64,000 nt of DNA from Luteimonas mephitis DSM 12574 (GCF_000422305.1 NZ_AULN01000012.1:62001-126000), one strand, 5' to 3'; numbered from the stretch's first letter, positions 34,129 through 45,471 are shown. The notes: generated by a model not told the origin, from the sequence alone. A program made the numbers and translations.

Positions 34129-35967
34129 GTGGAACCGACCGATATCCGCAACCCCGACACCTTCCACAAGGTCGTCGACTGCCAGTGGGCCTGCCCGGCG
34201 CATACGCCGGTTCCCGAATACATCCGCCTGATCGCCGCCGGCCGCCACGCCGATGCCTACATGGTGAACTGGCACTCCAACGTCTTCCCCGGAATCCTCG
34301 GCCGCACCTGCGACCGCCCCTGCGAGCCCGCCTGCCGGCGCGGCCGGGTGGAGGAGAACAACGGCCCCGAGTCGATGCGAGACAAGCCCGAGCCGGTGGC
34401 GATCTGCCGGCTCAAGCGCGTCGCCGCCGACCACAAGGGCGACGTGCGCGCGCGGATGCCCAAACCCGCCGCGCAGCCAAACGGAAAACGCATCGCCTGC
34501 GTCGGCGCCGGGCCGTCGTCGCTGACCGTCGCCCGCGACCTCGCACCGCTGGGCTACCAGGTCACCGTGTTCGAAGCCGACCCGAAGGCCGGCGGCTTCA
34601 TGCGTACCCAGGTGCCGCGGTTCCGTCTGCCCGAGGAAGTGATCGACGAGGAGTGCGGCTACATCCTCGACCTGGGCGTGGAGTTCGTCGGCGGCCGTCG
34701 CATCGATTCGATGAAGGCGCTGCTGGGCGAGGGCTTTGATGCGGTCTTCGTCGGCAGCGGGGCGCCGCGCGGGCGCGACCTCGACCTGCCCGGGCGCAAG
34801 GAGGGTGCCGCCAGCATCCACGTCGGCCTCGACTGGCTGGCCAACGTCTACTTCGGCCACGTCACCAGGATCGGCAAGCGCGCGCTGGTGCTCGGCGGCG
34901 GCAACACCGCGATGGACTGCTGCCGCTCCGCGCGCCGGCTCGGCGGCACCGACGTCAAGGTGCTGGTGCGCTCCGGCTTCGACGAGATGAAGGCCAGCCC
35001 GTGGGAGAAGGAGGACGCGATGCACGAGGGCATCCCGATCCTCGACTATCGCGTGCCCAAGGCCTTCGTCCACGCCAGCGGCCGGCTCACCGGCATGACC
35101 TTCGAACGCGTGCGTGCCGAGTACGACGAGCGTGGCCGGCGCAAGCTGGTGCCCACCGGCGAGCCGGACGAATTCCATCCCTGCGACGAGGTGCTGATCG
35201 CGGTCGGGCAGGAGAACGCCTTCCCCTGGATCGAGCGCGACGCCGGGATCGAGTTCGGCGAGTGGGACATGCCGGTGGTCGACAGGGTCACCCACCAGTC
35301 CTCGCTGCCGCACGTGCTGTTCGGCGGCGATGCCGCGTTCGGACCGAAGAACATCATCTGGGCGGTCGCGCACGGCCACGCCGCGGCGATCAGCATCGAC
35401 AAGCTGCTGCACGGCGAGGACCCGCGCGAGCGCCCCGACCCGATGGTGCGGCTCGAATCGCAAAAAATGGGCATCCACGAGTGGAGCTACGACAACGCCG
35501 TCTCGCCCGACGAGCGTTACGCGGTGCCGTGGGCGGAGGCGGCGAAGAAGCTCGACAGCATCAGCACCGAGGTCGAACTGGGCTTCGACGCCGCCACCGC
35601 GTGGAAGGAAACCCAGCGCTGCCTCAACTGCGACGTGCAGACCGTGTTCACCCGCGACAAGTGCATCGAATGCGACGCCTGCGTCGACATCTGCCCGACC
35701 GACTGCATCACCTTCACCCGCAACGGCGACGAGGCCGACCTGCGCACCCGGCTGACCGCGCCGGCGCTGAACCTCGAACAGGATCTTTACGTGTCCGAAC
35801 CGCTGAAGACGATGCGGGTGATGGTCAAGGACGAGGACGTCTGCCTGCACTGCAGCCTGTGCGCCGAGCGCTGCCCGACCGGGGCCTGGGACATGCAGAA
35901 GTTCCTGCTGCTCGAAACGCACGCCGGGTCCGGCTGCCGCAGCAAGAAGCGCCGGGAGGCGGCATGA
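34129..35967 (+). CDS. GltD-like NAD(P)H oxidoreductase with ferredoxin domain, partner of the 2-oxoacid oxidoreductase
   Basis: This is 612 residues from GTG 34129 with GGAG at the right distance; upstream ATGs at 34051 lie in or before the repeats. The N-terminal iron-sulfur motif (CQWACPAHTPVPEY, CDRPCEPACRRG) is as in GltD. The FAD site is CVGAGPSSLTVARDLA (about 125) and the NAD(P)H site VLGGGNTAMDCCRSARRLG (about 258). Two [4Fe-4S] ferredoxin motifs follow near residues 515 and 570 (CIECDACVDICPTDC and CLHCSLCAERCPTG). It most likely moves electrons between NAD(P)H and the ferredoxin-type oxidoreductase encoded next, not glutamate synthase, since no gltB is present. It is coupled to korA through a 20-codon frame. 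Confidence 0.88.
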   Translation: MEPTDIRNPDTFHKVVDCQWACPAHTPVPEYIRLIAAGRHADAYMVNWHSNVFPGILGRTCDRPCEPACRRGRVEENNGPESMRDKPEPVAICRLKRVAADHKGDVRARMPKPAAQPNGKRIACVGAGPSSLTVARDLAPLGYQVTVFEADPKAGGFMRTQVPRFRLPEEVIDEECGYILDLGVEFVGGRRIDSMKALLGEGFDAVFVGSGAPRGRDLDLPGRKEGAASIHVGLDWLANVYFGHVTRIGKRALVLGGGNTAMDCCRSARRLGGTDVKVLVRSGFDEMKASPWEKEDAMHEGIPILDYRVPKAFVHASGRLTGMTFERVRAEYDERGRRKLVPTGEPDEFHPCDEVLIAVGQENAFPWIERDAGIEFGEWDMPVVDRVTHQSSLPHVLFGGDAAFGPKNIIWAVAHGHAAAISIDKLLHGEDPRERPDPMVRLESQKMGIHEWSYDNAVSPDERYAVPWAEAAKKLDSISTEVELGFDAATAWKETQRCLNCDVQTVFTRDKCIECDACVDICPTDCITFTRNGDEADLRTRLTAPALNLEQDLYVSEPLKTMRVMVKDEDVCLHCSLCAERCPTGAWDMQKFLLLETHAGSGCRSKKRREAA

Positions 35968-36026
35968 ACGTCGAAGAGGCCGTGCCGGCTTTTCGCCAGG
36001 TTGTTCGCGCCGGGGGCGTCGCATGA
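35964..36026 (+). CDS. 20-codon linker frame between gltD-like gene and korA
   Basis: ATG 35964 overlaps the preceding stop (ATGA 35964-35967), and its TGA overlaps the korA start (ATGA 36023-36026). The peptide begins MNVEEAVPAF and ends GGVA. It may simply carry ribosomes from one gene to the next. A stable product is not claimed. Confidence 0.4.
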   Translation: MNVEEAVPAFRQVVRAGGVA

Positions 36027-37876
36027 CCCCCGTCCATGCGCCGCTCCAGTCCACCAACGATTTCGTCGTCAAGTTCGCCAACGTCAACGGTTCCGGCTCC
36101 GCCTCCGCCAACGAGCTGTTCGCCAAGGCCATCCTGCGCATGGGCGTGCCGGTCAGTCCGCGCAACATTTTCCCGTCCAACATCCAGGGCCTGCCTACGT
36201 GGTACGAGGTGCGCGTGTCCGAGCGCGGCTGGCTCGGCCGCCGCGGCGGCGTCGACCTGATGGTGGCGATGAATCCGCAGACCTGGGACGTCGACGTCGC
36301 CGAGATCGAGCCGGGCGGCTACCTGTTCTACGACAACAGCAAGCCGATGCCGAAGTCGAAGTTCCGCGATGACGTCACCATCGTCGGCGTCCCGCTGACG
36401 CAGATCTGCAACGCGACCTACGACGATCCGCGCCAGCGCCAGCTGTTCAAGAACATCATGTACGTCGGCGCGCTGAGCGCGCTGCTGGAGGTCGATCCGG
36501 CGGTGATTGAAACGCTGATCGGCGAGCAGTACCGGACCAAGCCGAAGCTGCTGGCGCCGAACGTCGAGGCGCTGCACCTGGGACGCAGCTGGGTCATGGA
36601 GCACCTGCCGCACCCGATCGGGCTGCGCGTGCGCAAGGCCGATGCCGTCGGCCACCGTATCTTCGTCGAAGGCAATGCCGCCGCGGCGCTTGGCTGCGTG
36701 TACGGCGGGGCCACCGTCTGCGCGTGGTATCCGATCACGCCATCGTCGTCGCTGGCCGAGGCCTTCCAGAAGTACTGCCAGAAGTACCGCGTCGACGACG
36801 CCGGCAGGGCGCGCTTCGCGGTGATCCAGGCCGAGGACGAGATCGCGTCGATCGGCATGGTGGTCGGCGCCGGCTGGAACGGCGCGCGCGCCTTCACCAC
36901 CACCTCGGGGCCGGGCGTGTCGCTGATGAACGAGTTCATCGGCCTGGCGTACTTCGCCGAGATCCCGGTGACGATCCTCAACGTGCAGCGCGGCGGGCCC
37001 TCGACCGGCATGCCCACGCGCACCCAGCAGTCCGACGTGCTGGCCTGCGCCTATGCCTCGCACGGCGATACGAAGCACGTGCTGCTGTTCCCGGAAGACC
37101 CGCGCGAATGCTTCGAGTTCGCGGCGGCCGCGTTCGATCTCGCCGACCGGCTGCAGACGCCGGTGTTCGTGATGAGCGACCTGGACATCGGCATGAACCA
37201 GCGGCTGTGCGCGCCGTTCGCGTGGGACGACGCGCGCACCTATGACCGCGGCAAGGTGATGACCGCCGAACAGCTCGACAGCGGCCGCGAGTTCGCGCGC
37301 TACAAGGACGTCGACGGCGACGGCATTCCCTGGCGCACCTGGCCGGGCACGCATCCGGACAGGGGCGCGTACTTCACCCGCGGCACCTCGCGCAATCCGC
37401 AGGCGCAGTACTCCGAGCGCGGCGCGGATTACGTCTACAACATGCAGCGGCTGCTGCAGAAGTTCGAGACCGCGAAGTCGCTGGTGCCGCAGCCCGTTGC
37501 GTCGCAGTCCGAGGTGCCGGCCCGGCACGGCGCGATCTTCTACGGTTCCACCAGCCCGGCGATGGCCGAAGCAGTCGAACACCTGCAGGCCGTCGGCATC
37601 GCCATCGACACGCTGCGCATCCGCGCGTTCCCGTTCCCGGAATCGGTGCGCGACTTCATCGATGCGCACGACGCGGTGTTCGTGGTCGAGCAGAACCGCG
37701 ACGGCCAGCTGCGTTCGCTGCTGGTCAACGAATTCGGCATCGATCCGGCGCGGCTGGTCGCGGTGCTGCACTACGACGGCACGCCGATCACGGCGCGCTT
37801 CATCGCCGGGGCGGTCAAGGAGCGCATCGCTGTTTCCTTCTCCCTCCGGGAGAAGGTGGCGCAAAGCGCCGGATGA
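36023..37876 (+). CDS. korA: 2-oxoacid:acceptor oxidoreductase, fused gamma-alpha subunit
   Basis: This is 617 residues from ATG 36023. The N-terminal third is the gamma domain (FANVNGSGSASANELFAKAILRMG). The alpha domain follows (GNAAAALGCVYGGATVCAWYPITPSSSLAEAF, about residues 215-245, and QAEDEIASIGMVVGAGWNGARAFTTTSGPG), then the C-terminal transketolase-like part. With KorB it decarboxylates 2-oxoglutarate or another 2-oxoacid to the acyl-CoA, passing electrons to ferredoxin. The substrate is not decided by sequence alone. The last dozen residues (SFSLREKVAQSAG) are read from an interspersed repeat. Confidence 0.88.
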   Translation: MTPVHAPLQSTNDFVVKFANVNGSGSASANELFAKAILRMGVPVSPRNIFPSNIQGLPTWYEVRVSERGWLGRRGGVDLMVAMNPQTWDVDVAEIEPGGYLFYDNSKPMPKSKFRDDVTIVGVPLTQICNATYDDPRQRQLFKNIMYVGALSALLEVDPAVIETLIGEQYRTKPKLLAPNVEALHLGRSWVMEHLPHPIGLRVRKADAVGHRIFVEGNAAAALGCVYGGATVCAWYPITPSSSLAEAFQKYCQKYRVDDAGRARFAVIQAEDEIASIGMVVGAGWNGARAFTTTSGPGVSLMNEFIGLAYFAEIPVTILNVQRGGPSTGMPTRTQQSDVLACAYASHGDTKHVLLFPEDPRECFEFAAAAFDLADRLQTPVFVMSDLDIGMNQRLCAPFAWDDARTYDRGKVMTAEQLDSGREFARYKDVDGDGIPWRTWPGTHPDRGAYFTRGTSRNPQAQYSERGADYVYNMQRLLQKFETAKSLVPQPVASQSEVPARHGAIFYGSTSPAMAEAVEHLQAVGIAIDTLRIRAFPFPESVRDFIDAHDAVFVVEQNRDGQLRSLLVNEFGIDPARLVAVLHYDGTPITARFIAGAVKERIAVSFSLREKVAQSAG

Positions 37877-38048
37877 GGGCAGGCAATGACTGGCCGACCA
37901 ACCTTCATCGCGAACGGAAAGTCCGTTCCCTCATCCGCCCTTCGGGCACCTCGCTCCGCGCCCCGGCCTGGGCGCCAGCGCCCAGGCGTTCATCGTCGCG
38001 CGGACCAGTGGTCCGCAAAAACTTCTCTTCACCCCAGAGGGAGAAGGG
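37836..38048. repeat. Interspersed CCTTCTCCCTCCGGGAGAAGG / CCCTCATCCGCCCTTCGGGC repeats
   Basis: A palindrome at 37836-37856, an imperfect inverted unit at 37857-37878, and inverse-type units at 37928-37950 and 38027-38047. They fill the korA-korB junction and provide the korA stop codon. A related unit stands at 61308-61333. Confidence 0.7.
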
Positions 38049-38067
38049 AACAGCACGAGCCAAGCCC

Positions 38068-39123
38068 ATGACCTACCTCGCCAAGCCAAAGCTCCACCAC
38101 CCTTCGCTCGGCTGCAACGCGATCGGCTTCACCCGCCGCGACTACGAGGGCAAGATCAGCACCCTGTGCGCGGGCTGCGGGCACGACTCGATCTCGGCGG
38201 CGATCATCCAGGCCTGCTGGGAACTCGACATCCAGCCACACCGCGTCGCCAAGCTCTCGGGCATCGGCTGCAGTTCGAAGACGCCGGACTACTTCCTCGG
38301 CCAGTCGCACGGCTTCAACACCGTGCACGGGCGCATGCCGTCGGTGCTGACCGGCGCCAGCCTCGCCAACCGCGAGCTGATCTACCTCGGCGTGTCCGGC
38401 GACGGCGATTCGGCGTCGATCGGCATCGGCCAGTTCGTGCATGCGATCCGCCGCGGCGTCGACATGGTCTACATCGTCGAGAACAACGGCGTGTACGGGC
38501 TGACCAAGGGCCAGTTCTCGGCCACCGCCGACCAGGGCTCGGTGTCGAAGAAGGGCGTGGCCAACACCGACACTCCGCTGGACATGGTGACGATGGCGCT
38601 GCAGCTCGGTGCCAGCTACGTAGCGCGCGGATTCTCCGGTGACAAGTCGCAGCTGGTGCCGCTGATCAAGGGCGCGCTGTCGCACCGCGGCGCCGCCTTC
38701 CTCGACGTGATCAGTCCCTGCGTGGCCTTCAACAACCACGCCGGCAGCACCAAGAGCTACGACTACGTGCGCGAGCACAACGACGCTGTCAACCAGCTCG
38801 ACGTGATGCTGCCGCGCGCCGAGATCGTGGTCGACTACGAAGCGGGTGAAACCATCGACGTCGAGCAGCACGACGGCTCGGTCCTGCGCCTGCGGAAGCT
38901 GGACGCCGACTACGATCCGCGCGACCGGATCGCGGCGATGAACCTGATCCAGCAGCGCCACGCGCGCGGCGAAGTGGTGACCGGCCTGCTGTACGTCGAT
39001 GCCGCGGCCGGCGACCTGCATGGCCACATCAACACGGTGCCGGCGCCGCTGAACTCGCTTGGCGTGGACGAGTTGAACCCGGGCGCAGCGGCACTGGAAA
39101 AGATCAACGCCGCTTTGCGCTGA
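38068..39123 (+). CDS. korB: 2-oxoacid:acceptor oxidoreductase, TPP-binding beta subunit
   Basis: This is 351 residues from ATG 38068. The N-terminal LCAGCGHDSISAAI motif and cysteines near GIGCSSKTP can hold the [4Fe-4S] cluster. The thiamine diphosphate motif is GVSGDGDSASIGIGQFVHAIRR...VENNGVYGLTKGQ (about residues 110-150). SPCVAFNNH follows. Partner of the alpha subunit upstream; the intergenic stretch is repeats only, so the two are probably still one transcript. Confidence 0.9.
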   Translation: MTYLAKPKLHHPSLGCNAIGFTRRDYEGKISTLCAGCGHDSISAAIIQACWELDIQPHRVAKLSGIGCSSKTPDYFLGQSHGFNTVHGRMPSVLTGASLANRELIYLGVSGDGDSASIGIGQFVHAIRRGVDMVYIVENNGVYGLTKGQFSATADQGSVSKKGVANTDTPLDMVTMALQLGASYVARGFSGDKSQLVPLIKGALSHRGAAFLDVISPCVAFNNHAGSTKSYDYVREHNDAVNQLDVMLPRAEIVVDYEAGETIDVEQHDGSVLRLRKLDADYDPRDRIAAMNLIQQRHARGEVVTGLLYVDAAAGDLHGHINTVPAPLNSLGVDELNPGAAALEKINAALR

Positions 39124-39144
39124 AGCGTCGAGTCGGTCGATCCC

Positions 39145-39209
39145 GTAGGAGCGCCCCATGGGCGCGATGCGTTCTCGGTAAAGCCATCGCGCCCATGGGG
39201 CGCTCCTAC
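39145..39209. repeat. GTAGGAGCGCCCCATGGGCGCGAT palindromic REP, copy B
   Basis: Same arms as copy A (21472-21537), loop diverged. It lies between convergent korB and thrB and probably helps terminate both. Confidence 0.9.
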
Positions 39210-39250
39210 GGGGCCAATGCAGGTCAATGGTCCGCGTGCTGCGCACGGGA

Positions 39251-40198
39251 TCAACCCGTTTCGAGCACCTCCGCACGCGGCCCCGCCACCGGCGAGACGT
39301 ACGCGCGCGAGTCGAAGCCGGCGGCCGCGAAACCTGCGCGCATGGCCGGCGCGGCGGCTTCGGCCTGCGCCTTCGATTCGAACCATGCAAACACGCTCGG
39401 CCCGGCGCCGGAAATGCTTGCCCCCAGCGCCCCATGGTCCAGCGCCGCGGCCTTCACCGCCGCGAAGCCGGGAATCAGCGGAGCGCGTCGCGGCTCGACC
39501 AGCAGGTCGCGCAGGCCTTCGCGGATCAGGCCGGCATCACCGCGCTGCAGGCCGGTAAGGAACAGCGCCAGGCAGGCGCTCTGCTGCACGACCTGCGGCA
39601 GAGCGTACGGGTCGGCCAGCACTTCGCGGGCGCGCCGGGTTTCCAGCACCTGGTCGGGATGCACCACCACGCAGTGCAGCCAGTCGGGCGAATCCAGCCG
39701 GATCATGCGCTGCGCGGTGGCCATCACCACGCCGCCGAGCAGCATCGGCGCGACGTTGTCGCCCTGGCGGCTGCGGCTGGACACGGCTTCGCCGTCGATC
39801 GCGAACGGATACAGCGCCTCGCGCGGCAGCGGCGCGTCGAGCAGCGCGTTCGCCGCCACCAGCGCGGCCACGCACGAGGCCGCGGAGCCGCCGAGGCCGG
39901 CGCCCACCGGGATGCCCTTCTCAAGCTCCAGTTCGAAGCCGAACGCGAGGCCGAGCGCGGCGTGCAGCGACGCGACGGCCCGCCCGGCGGTGTTGCGCTC
40001 GATGTCCAGCGGAATCACGTCCAGGCCCGGCGCATCGCCGCCGATCGCCGCGACCCGGACCCGCGGGACGTCGATGCGCCGGACCCGGACGATGTCGCGC
40101 GGGCCCGCGATGCTGTGCCCGAGAAGGTCGAAGCCGACGCCGATGTTGCCCACGCCTGCGGGCGCGAAGGCGCGGGCGAAGTCGTTGCAAGCCTTCAT
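39251..40198 (-). CDS. thrB: Homoserine kinase (GHMP family)
   Basis: This is 315 residues from ATG 40198. It phosphorylates homoserine to O-phosphohomoserine in threonine synthesis. The GHMP ATP loop [21 protein letters not shown] (about residues 93-112), the N-terminal [16 protein letters not shown] and the C-terminal [15 protein letters not shown] motifs are all present. Xanthomonads usually keep thrA, thrB and thrC together; here thrB stands alone, which is worth noting but does not change the call. The gap 40199-40565 shows no gene. Confidence 0.93.
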   Translation of the reverse strand: MKACNDFARAFAPAGVGNIGVGFDLLGHSIAGPRDIVRVRRIDVPRVRVAAIGGDAPGLDVIPLDIERNTAGRAVASLHAALGLAFGFELELEKGIPVGAGLGGSAASCVAALVAANALLDAPLPREALYPFAIDGEAVSSRSRQGDNVAPMLLGGVVMATAQRMIRLDSPDWLHCVVVHPDQVLETRRAREVLADPYALPQVVQQSACLALFLTGLQRGDAGLIREGLRDLLVEPRRAPLIPGFAAVKAAALDHGALGASISGAGPSVFAWFESKAQAEAAAPAMRAGFAAAGFDSRAYVSPVAGPRAEVLETG

Positions 40199-40565
40199 GC
40201 GCGGAGGCTGCGCGCGATGGACGCGGGATTTCCAGCGACGGGGGGCGGAGCTACCGGCATCGGTTTTCCTGGGAGGGCAAGGCGCTGCAGGCGCGCGGTG
40301 CGCATTCTCACGCGATTCGCGCGCTCGCGTCAGCTTTCGCCCCTGGGCGGAAGCCGGTCGCCGGTCAGCGGAAGTGGCCATCGCACCTGTCGCCAGCCAG
40401 TCCAGCGCCTTGCGAGCGCGTCCTTCAGTGCGCGCAAGATGCGCGCCGCCCGGCACCGCTGGCCGGTCGACGCCCCGGGGCCCGCGCCGCAGCGCGGCGG
40501 CTCCATCGGCAGGGTTGCCGGTCGAACTGGCCTCCCGCTTCGCATCGTGATCCAATGGCCGTTGA

Positions 40566-42633
<2,068 letters not shown>

Positions 42634-42763
42634 GGCGGCCTTCGACCAGGGCCGACGGGCAGCGACGGCGTCAGCCGGCGTTCACCGGTGGTTGGCCTTT
42701 GCTCACGCCGGAAGCCGGGCAGGGCGTGCTAGCGTTCGCCCATCACCGAACGGAGGTGTCGTC

Positions 42764-43366
42764 ATGAAAGCTTCGCATCGATTCGGCGCCTGGCTGCTGG
42801 CAGCCTGCGCGCTCGCGCTGCTCGCCGGCTGCGCGACCGGCCCGCGGGTCAGTACCGACGCGGATCCCCGGGCCGACTTCTCGCGCTATCGCACCTGGGC
42901 TTTCTACCAGCCGATCGCGATGGAGCAGTCGGGTTACTCGACCTTCCTCACCGAGCGCATCCGCGACGACGTGCGCCGCGAGATGGAAGCGCGCGGTTAC
43001 GCCTACGACGAGGCGTCGCCCGACCTGCGGGTGAACTTCCAGGGCATCGTGCAGGAAAAGACCAACGTCTACAGCGTGCCAAGGACCGACTTCCAGTACT
43101 TCTACAGCTATCGCCATCGCGCCTACTACGCAGTGCCGTACTGGTACGACGAAGCGCAGGTGAGCCGGTACACCGAGGGCACGCTGACGGTCGACCTGGT
43201 CGACGCGGCGCGCAACCACCTGGTCTGGACCGGAGCGGCGATCGGGCGGGTGACGCGCAAGGCGCCGGAGGAACGGGCGGCGGATGTCGATCGCGCCATC
43301 GCGGAAATCTTCATGCGCTATCCGTTCCGCGCCGGAAGTCGCGCAGGCAGCCTCCCCGCACAATGA
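42764..43366 (+). CDS. DUF4136-type lipoprotein
   Basis: This is 200 residues from ATG 42764, with a good CGGAGGTG. A lipobox (ALLAGC, Cys about residue 23) is followed by the DUF4136 opening DPRADFSRYRTWAFYQP and the LTVDLVDAARNHLVWTGAA strand. An outer-membrane lipoprotein of unknown task. The ion-channel-like gene begins 13 nt later. Confidence 0.88.
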   Translation: MKASHRFGAWLLAACALALLAGCATGPRVSTDADPRADFSRYRTWAFYQPIAMEQSGYSTFLTERIRDDVRREMEARGYAYDEASPDLRVNFQGIVQEKTNVYSVPRTDFQYFYSYRHRAYYAVPYWYDEAQVSRYTEGTLTVDLVDAARNHLVWTGAAIGRVTRKAPEERAADVDRAIAEIFMRYPFRAGSRAGSLPAQ

Positions 43367-43379
43367 GGCAAGTGCCGCG

Positions 43380-44069
43380 ATGAACTGGGCGCCACCGCTC
43401 CTGGCGCCGTGGCGCCTGGCCCGCGGCCTGCGCAAGCACCCGTCGGCCATCCTGCTGGCCGTGCAGATGCTGGGCATCCTGTCTTACCCGCTGATGGAGG
43501 ACACCGGCGTCGGTCGCGCGCTGTTCGGCGCGATGAGCATCGCGGTGCTGTCGCTGGTTTTGTGGGTGATCAACCGGGCGTCCGCGCACTGGGTGGCGTG
43601 GCTGCTCGCGGTGCCGGCGGTGGCGATGTCGCTGCTGGCGAACTTCGTCGGCATGCCGATGCTGCTGCCCTGGGCGCATGCCTTCGAGTCGGTCCTCTAC
43701 TTCTACGCCGTCGCGGGGCTGATCCGCTACATGCTCGGCGACATGCGCGTGACCACCGACGAACTGGTCGCGGCGGCCACCACCTTCACCCTGATGGCGT
43801 GGGCGTTCGCCTATGCGTTCTCGGCATGCCAGGCGTGGGTGCCGGGCAGTTTCAGCGATGTCGCCGTCCCGCCGCAGCCGCGGACGTGGATGGAGCTGCT
43901 GTTCCTGAGCTTCAGCACGCTGTCGGGCGTGGGCCTGAGCGACATCGTGCCGCTCTCGCCGCTGGCGCGCGCGTTGACGATGCTGGCGATGTTTTCCGGC
44001 GTGATGTACATCGCCATCGCCGTCTCGCGGCTGATTGCGCTGACGGTGATCCGGCAGCAGCAGCGCTGA
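43380..44069 (+). CDS. Ion-channel-like membrane protein with degenerate selectivity filter
   Basis: This is 229 residues from ATG 43380. It has about six hydrophobic helices, the last pair forming an Ion_trans_2-type pore (WMELLFLSFSTLSGVGLSDIVPLSP). Where potassium channels have TxGYGD, this has SGVGLSD: the tyrosine is lost and one residue inserted. It may be a non-selective channel or a non-channel relative. It probably shares a transcript with the DUF4136 lipoprotein. Confidence 0.7.
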   Translation: MNWAPPLLAPWRLARGLRKHPSAILLAVQMLGILSYPLMEDTGVGRALFGAMSIAVLSLVLWVINRASAHWVAWLLAVPAVAMSLLANFVGMPMLLPWAHAFESVLYFYAVAGLIRYMLGDMRVTTDELVAAATTFTLMAWAFAYAFSACQAWVPGSFSDVAVPPQPRTWMELLFLSFSTLSGVGLSDIVPLSPLARALTMLAMFSGVMYIAIAVSRLIALTVIRQQQR

Positions 44070-44208
44070 ACCCGGGTCGGTGCCGGCCCTGGCCGGCTTC
44101 CGCTGCAACGGCCAGGGGCGCGCACCGTTCCGCGTACGCCTGGCCTGCCCCGGGAAAGAGCAGGCGCGCGAGGCTGAAGCCGGAGTCGCGCCCGTCGGAG
44201 CGGACGAT

Positions 44209-44595
44209 TCAGGGACGCGCGCGCCGTGCGACTTCGGCAACCGTTTGCGGGGTGACCCGCCACTGGTCCGGGTCCTCGTAGGCGAAGACCACCGAAGCCT
44301 TGCCGGTGGCCTTGTCGAGCCTCACCACGCAGGCGCGCCACGCGTCCCGCCCCTCGACGCGGGTCGCCGCGCGCAGGGCGTCGATGCGGTCCTCGAGCTC
44401 GGGCGCTGCGGGCGTCGCCGGTTGCCCCGGCTCCTCGCCGACGTAGCGAAATCCGTTGAGCGTCGAGATGCCTTCGCCGTACCAGGCCACCAGCGCGTAC
44501 TTGTCCCACGGCTGTGCGGCGACCTTGCGGTCGCCGGCGATCATGCGGCCGATCTCGACGACCAGTGCATTGAGGATCGGTGCATCCTTGTCCAT
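44209..44595 (-). CDS. YezG/DUF600-like immunity protein
   Basis: This is 128 residues from ATG 44595, with GAGG 11-14 nt upstream; TTG 44607 would add four residues. Acidic, with GRMIAGDRKVAAQPWDKYALVAWYGEGISTLNGFRYVG at the centre, in the style of the YezG family that neutralises YeeF-type NS2 endonucleases. It follows the nuclease toxin gene on the same strand by about 24 nt, as expected of an immunity gene. Cytosolic. Confidence 0.65.
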   Translation of the reverse strand: MDKDAPILNALVVEIGRMIAGDRKVAAQPWDKYALVAWYGEGISTLNGFRYVGEEPGQPATPAAPELEDRIDALRAATRVEGRDAWRACVVRLDKATGKASVVFAYEDPDQWRVTPQTVAEVARRARP

Positions 44596-44619
44596 CGGGT
44601 TGAACAACCTCGTGCTGCG

Positions 44620-45471
44620 TCAGGCGTTGGCCATGTCCGCGCGCGGCACCCGGTCGAACTGCTGGCCGGCTTCGTTGCGGAACGTGACGCGCTGATCGTA
44701 CACGACGCGCCCGTCGGCCGGATCGGTCACTTCGTACGACACTCGCACCTTGTCCGGGCGATCCTGGTTGGCCGGCGTCAGCTCGACGGTGATGTGCACG
44801 TCCTTGCCGCTGTCGACCCAGTCGGCCCACTCGTTCTCGAGCTTCTTGTAGGCGCTGACGTTGAAGTTGCCGTTCTGCGGGAACAGGTTCTTCAGCCCCT
44901 GGTCCTTGACGAAGCGATGGCCGATGACGTGGCCGCCCTGGTCGCCGTCGATGCCGCGGTCAGCGGATTCGCGCTGCGCGCGGGTTTCGGCGGAACTGCG
45001 ATCGATGCCGCTGAAGACCTCGCTCAGGTCGGCTTCGGCGCGGATCGGGCGGCCTTCGCTGTCGTTGGTCCAGGTGACGGTGTTGTCGCCGATGTGCGCG
45101 GTGGTCGTGGTGGAAATGCCGGGCGCGCCGGCATGGCCCTGCGGCACGGGATCGTCGTCGGCCGCGCGCAGCGCGCCGGCCAGGCGCCCGCGCTGCGGCG
45201 CGACGTCCAGTATCGCCGGTGCCTCCGCCAGCGCGTCGTCCAGGGCGTGCAGGGAGTCTCGCTGCGCAGGCACGGCGAGTGCCGCCAACGCGCGGTCGTC
45301 CAGCGCGTCGACCAGGCCACGCGCGAGCGCCGGCCGCTCGACGCAGGGCGATTCACGCAGCAGGCGCGAGATGCCCGGGCCATCCGTGACGGCGGGGGCC
45401 GCCTGCATGGCATCCGGCGCGTCGGCGCGGGTCGCCACATGCGGCGTGCAGTCGCGAACCGGATCGAACAT
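44620..45471 (-). CDS. DNA/RNA non-specific endonuclease toxin (Endonuclea_NS_2 type)
   Basis: This is 283 residues from ATG 45471. The N-terminal 115 residues are Ala/Asp/Leu-rich helices with no signal peptide (RALAALAVPAQRDSLHALDDAL) and no domain I recognise; they may serve delivery. The C-terminal nuclease has the catalytic GGHVIGHRF (about residue 160) and LFPQNGNFNVSAYKKLENEW, the NS2 family pattern. It cleaves nucleic acid in a target cell; the immunity protein is encoded next. How it is delivered is not visible. A motif shared with the other effectors lies at 45532-45545. Confidence 0.82.
   Translation of the reverse strand: MFDPVRDCTPHVATRADAPDAMQAAPAVTDGPGISRLLRESPCVERPALARGLVDALDDRALAALAVPAQRDSLHALDDALAEAPAILDVAPQRGRLAGALRAADDDPVPQGHAGAPGISTTTTAHIGDNTVTWTNDSEGRPIRAEADLSEVFSGIDRSSAETRAQRESADRGIDGDQGGHVIGHRFVKDQGLKNLFPQNGNFNVSAYKKLENEWADWVDSGKDVHITVELTPANQDRPDKVRVSYEVTDPADGRVVYDQRVTFRNEAGQQFDRVPRADMANA

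Noticed and set aside
40199-40565. A gene in the gap between thrB and the TPP riboswitch
   Set aside because: Frames here are antisense-like extensions of neighbours with no motifs; I see only leader and promoter space.
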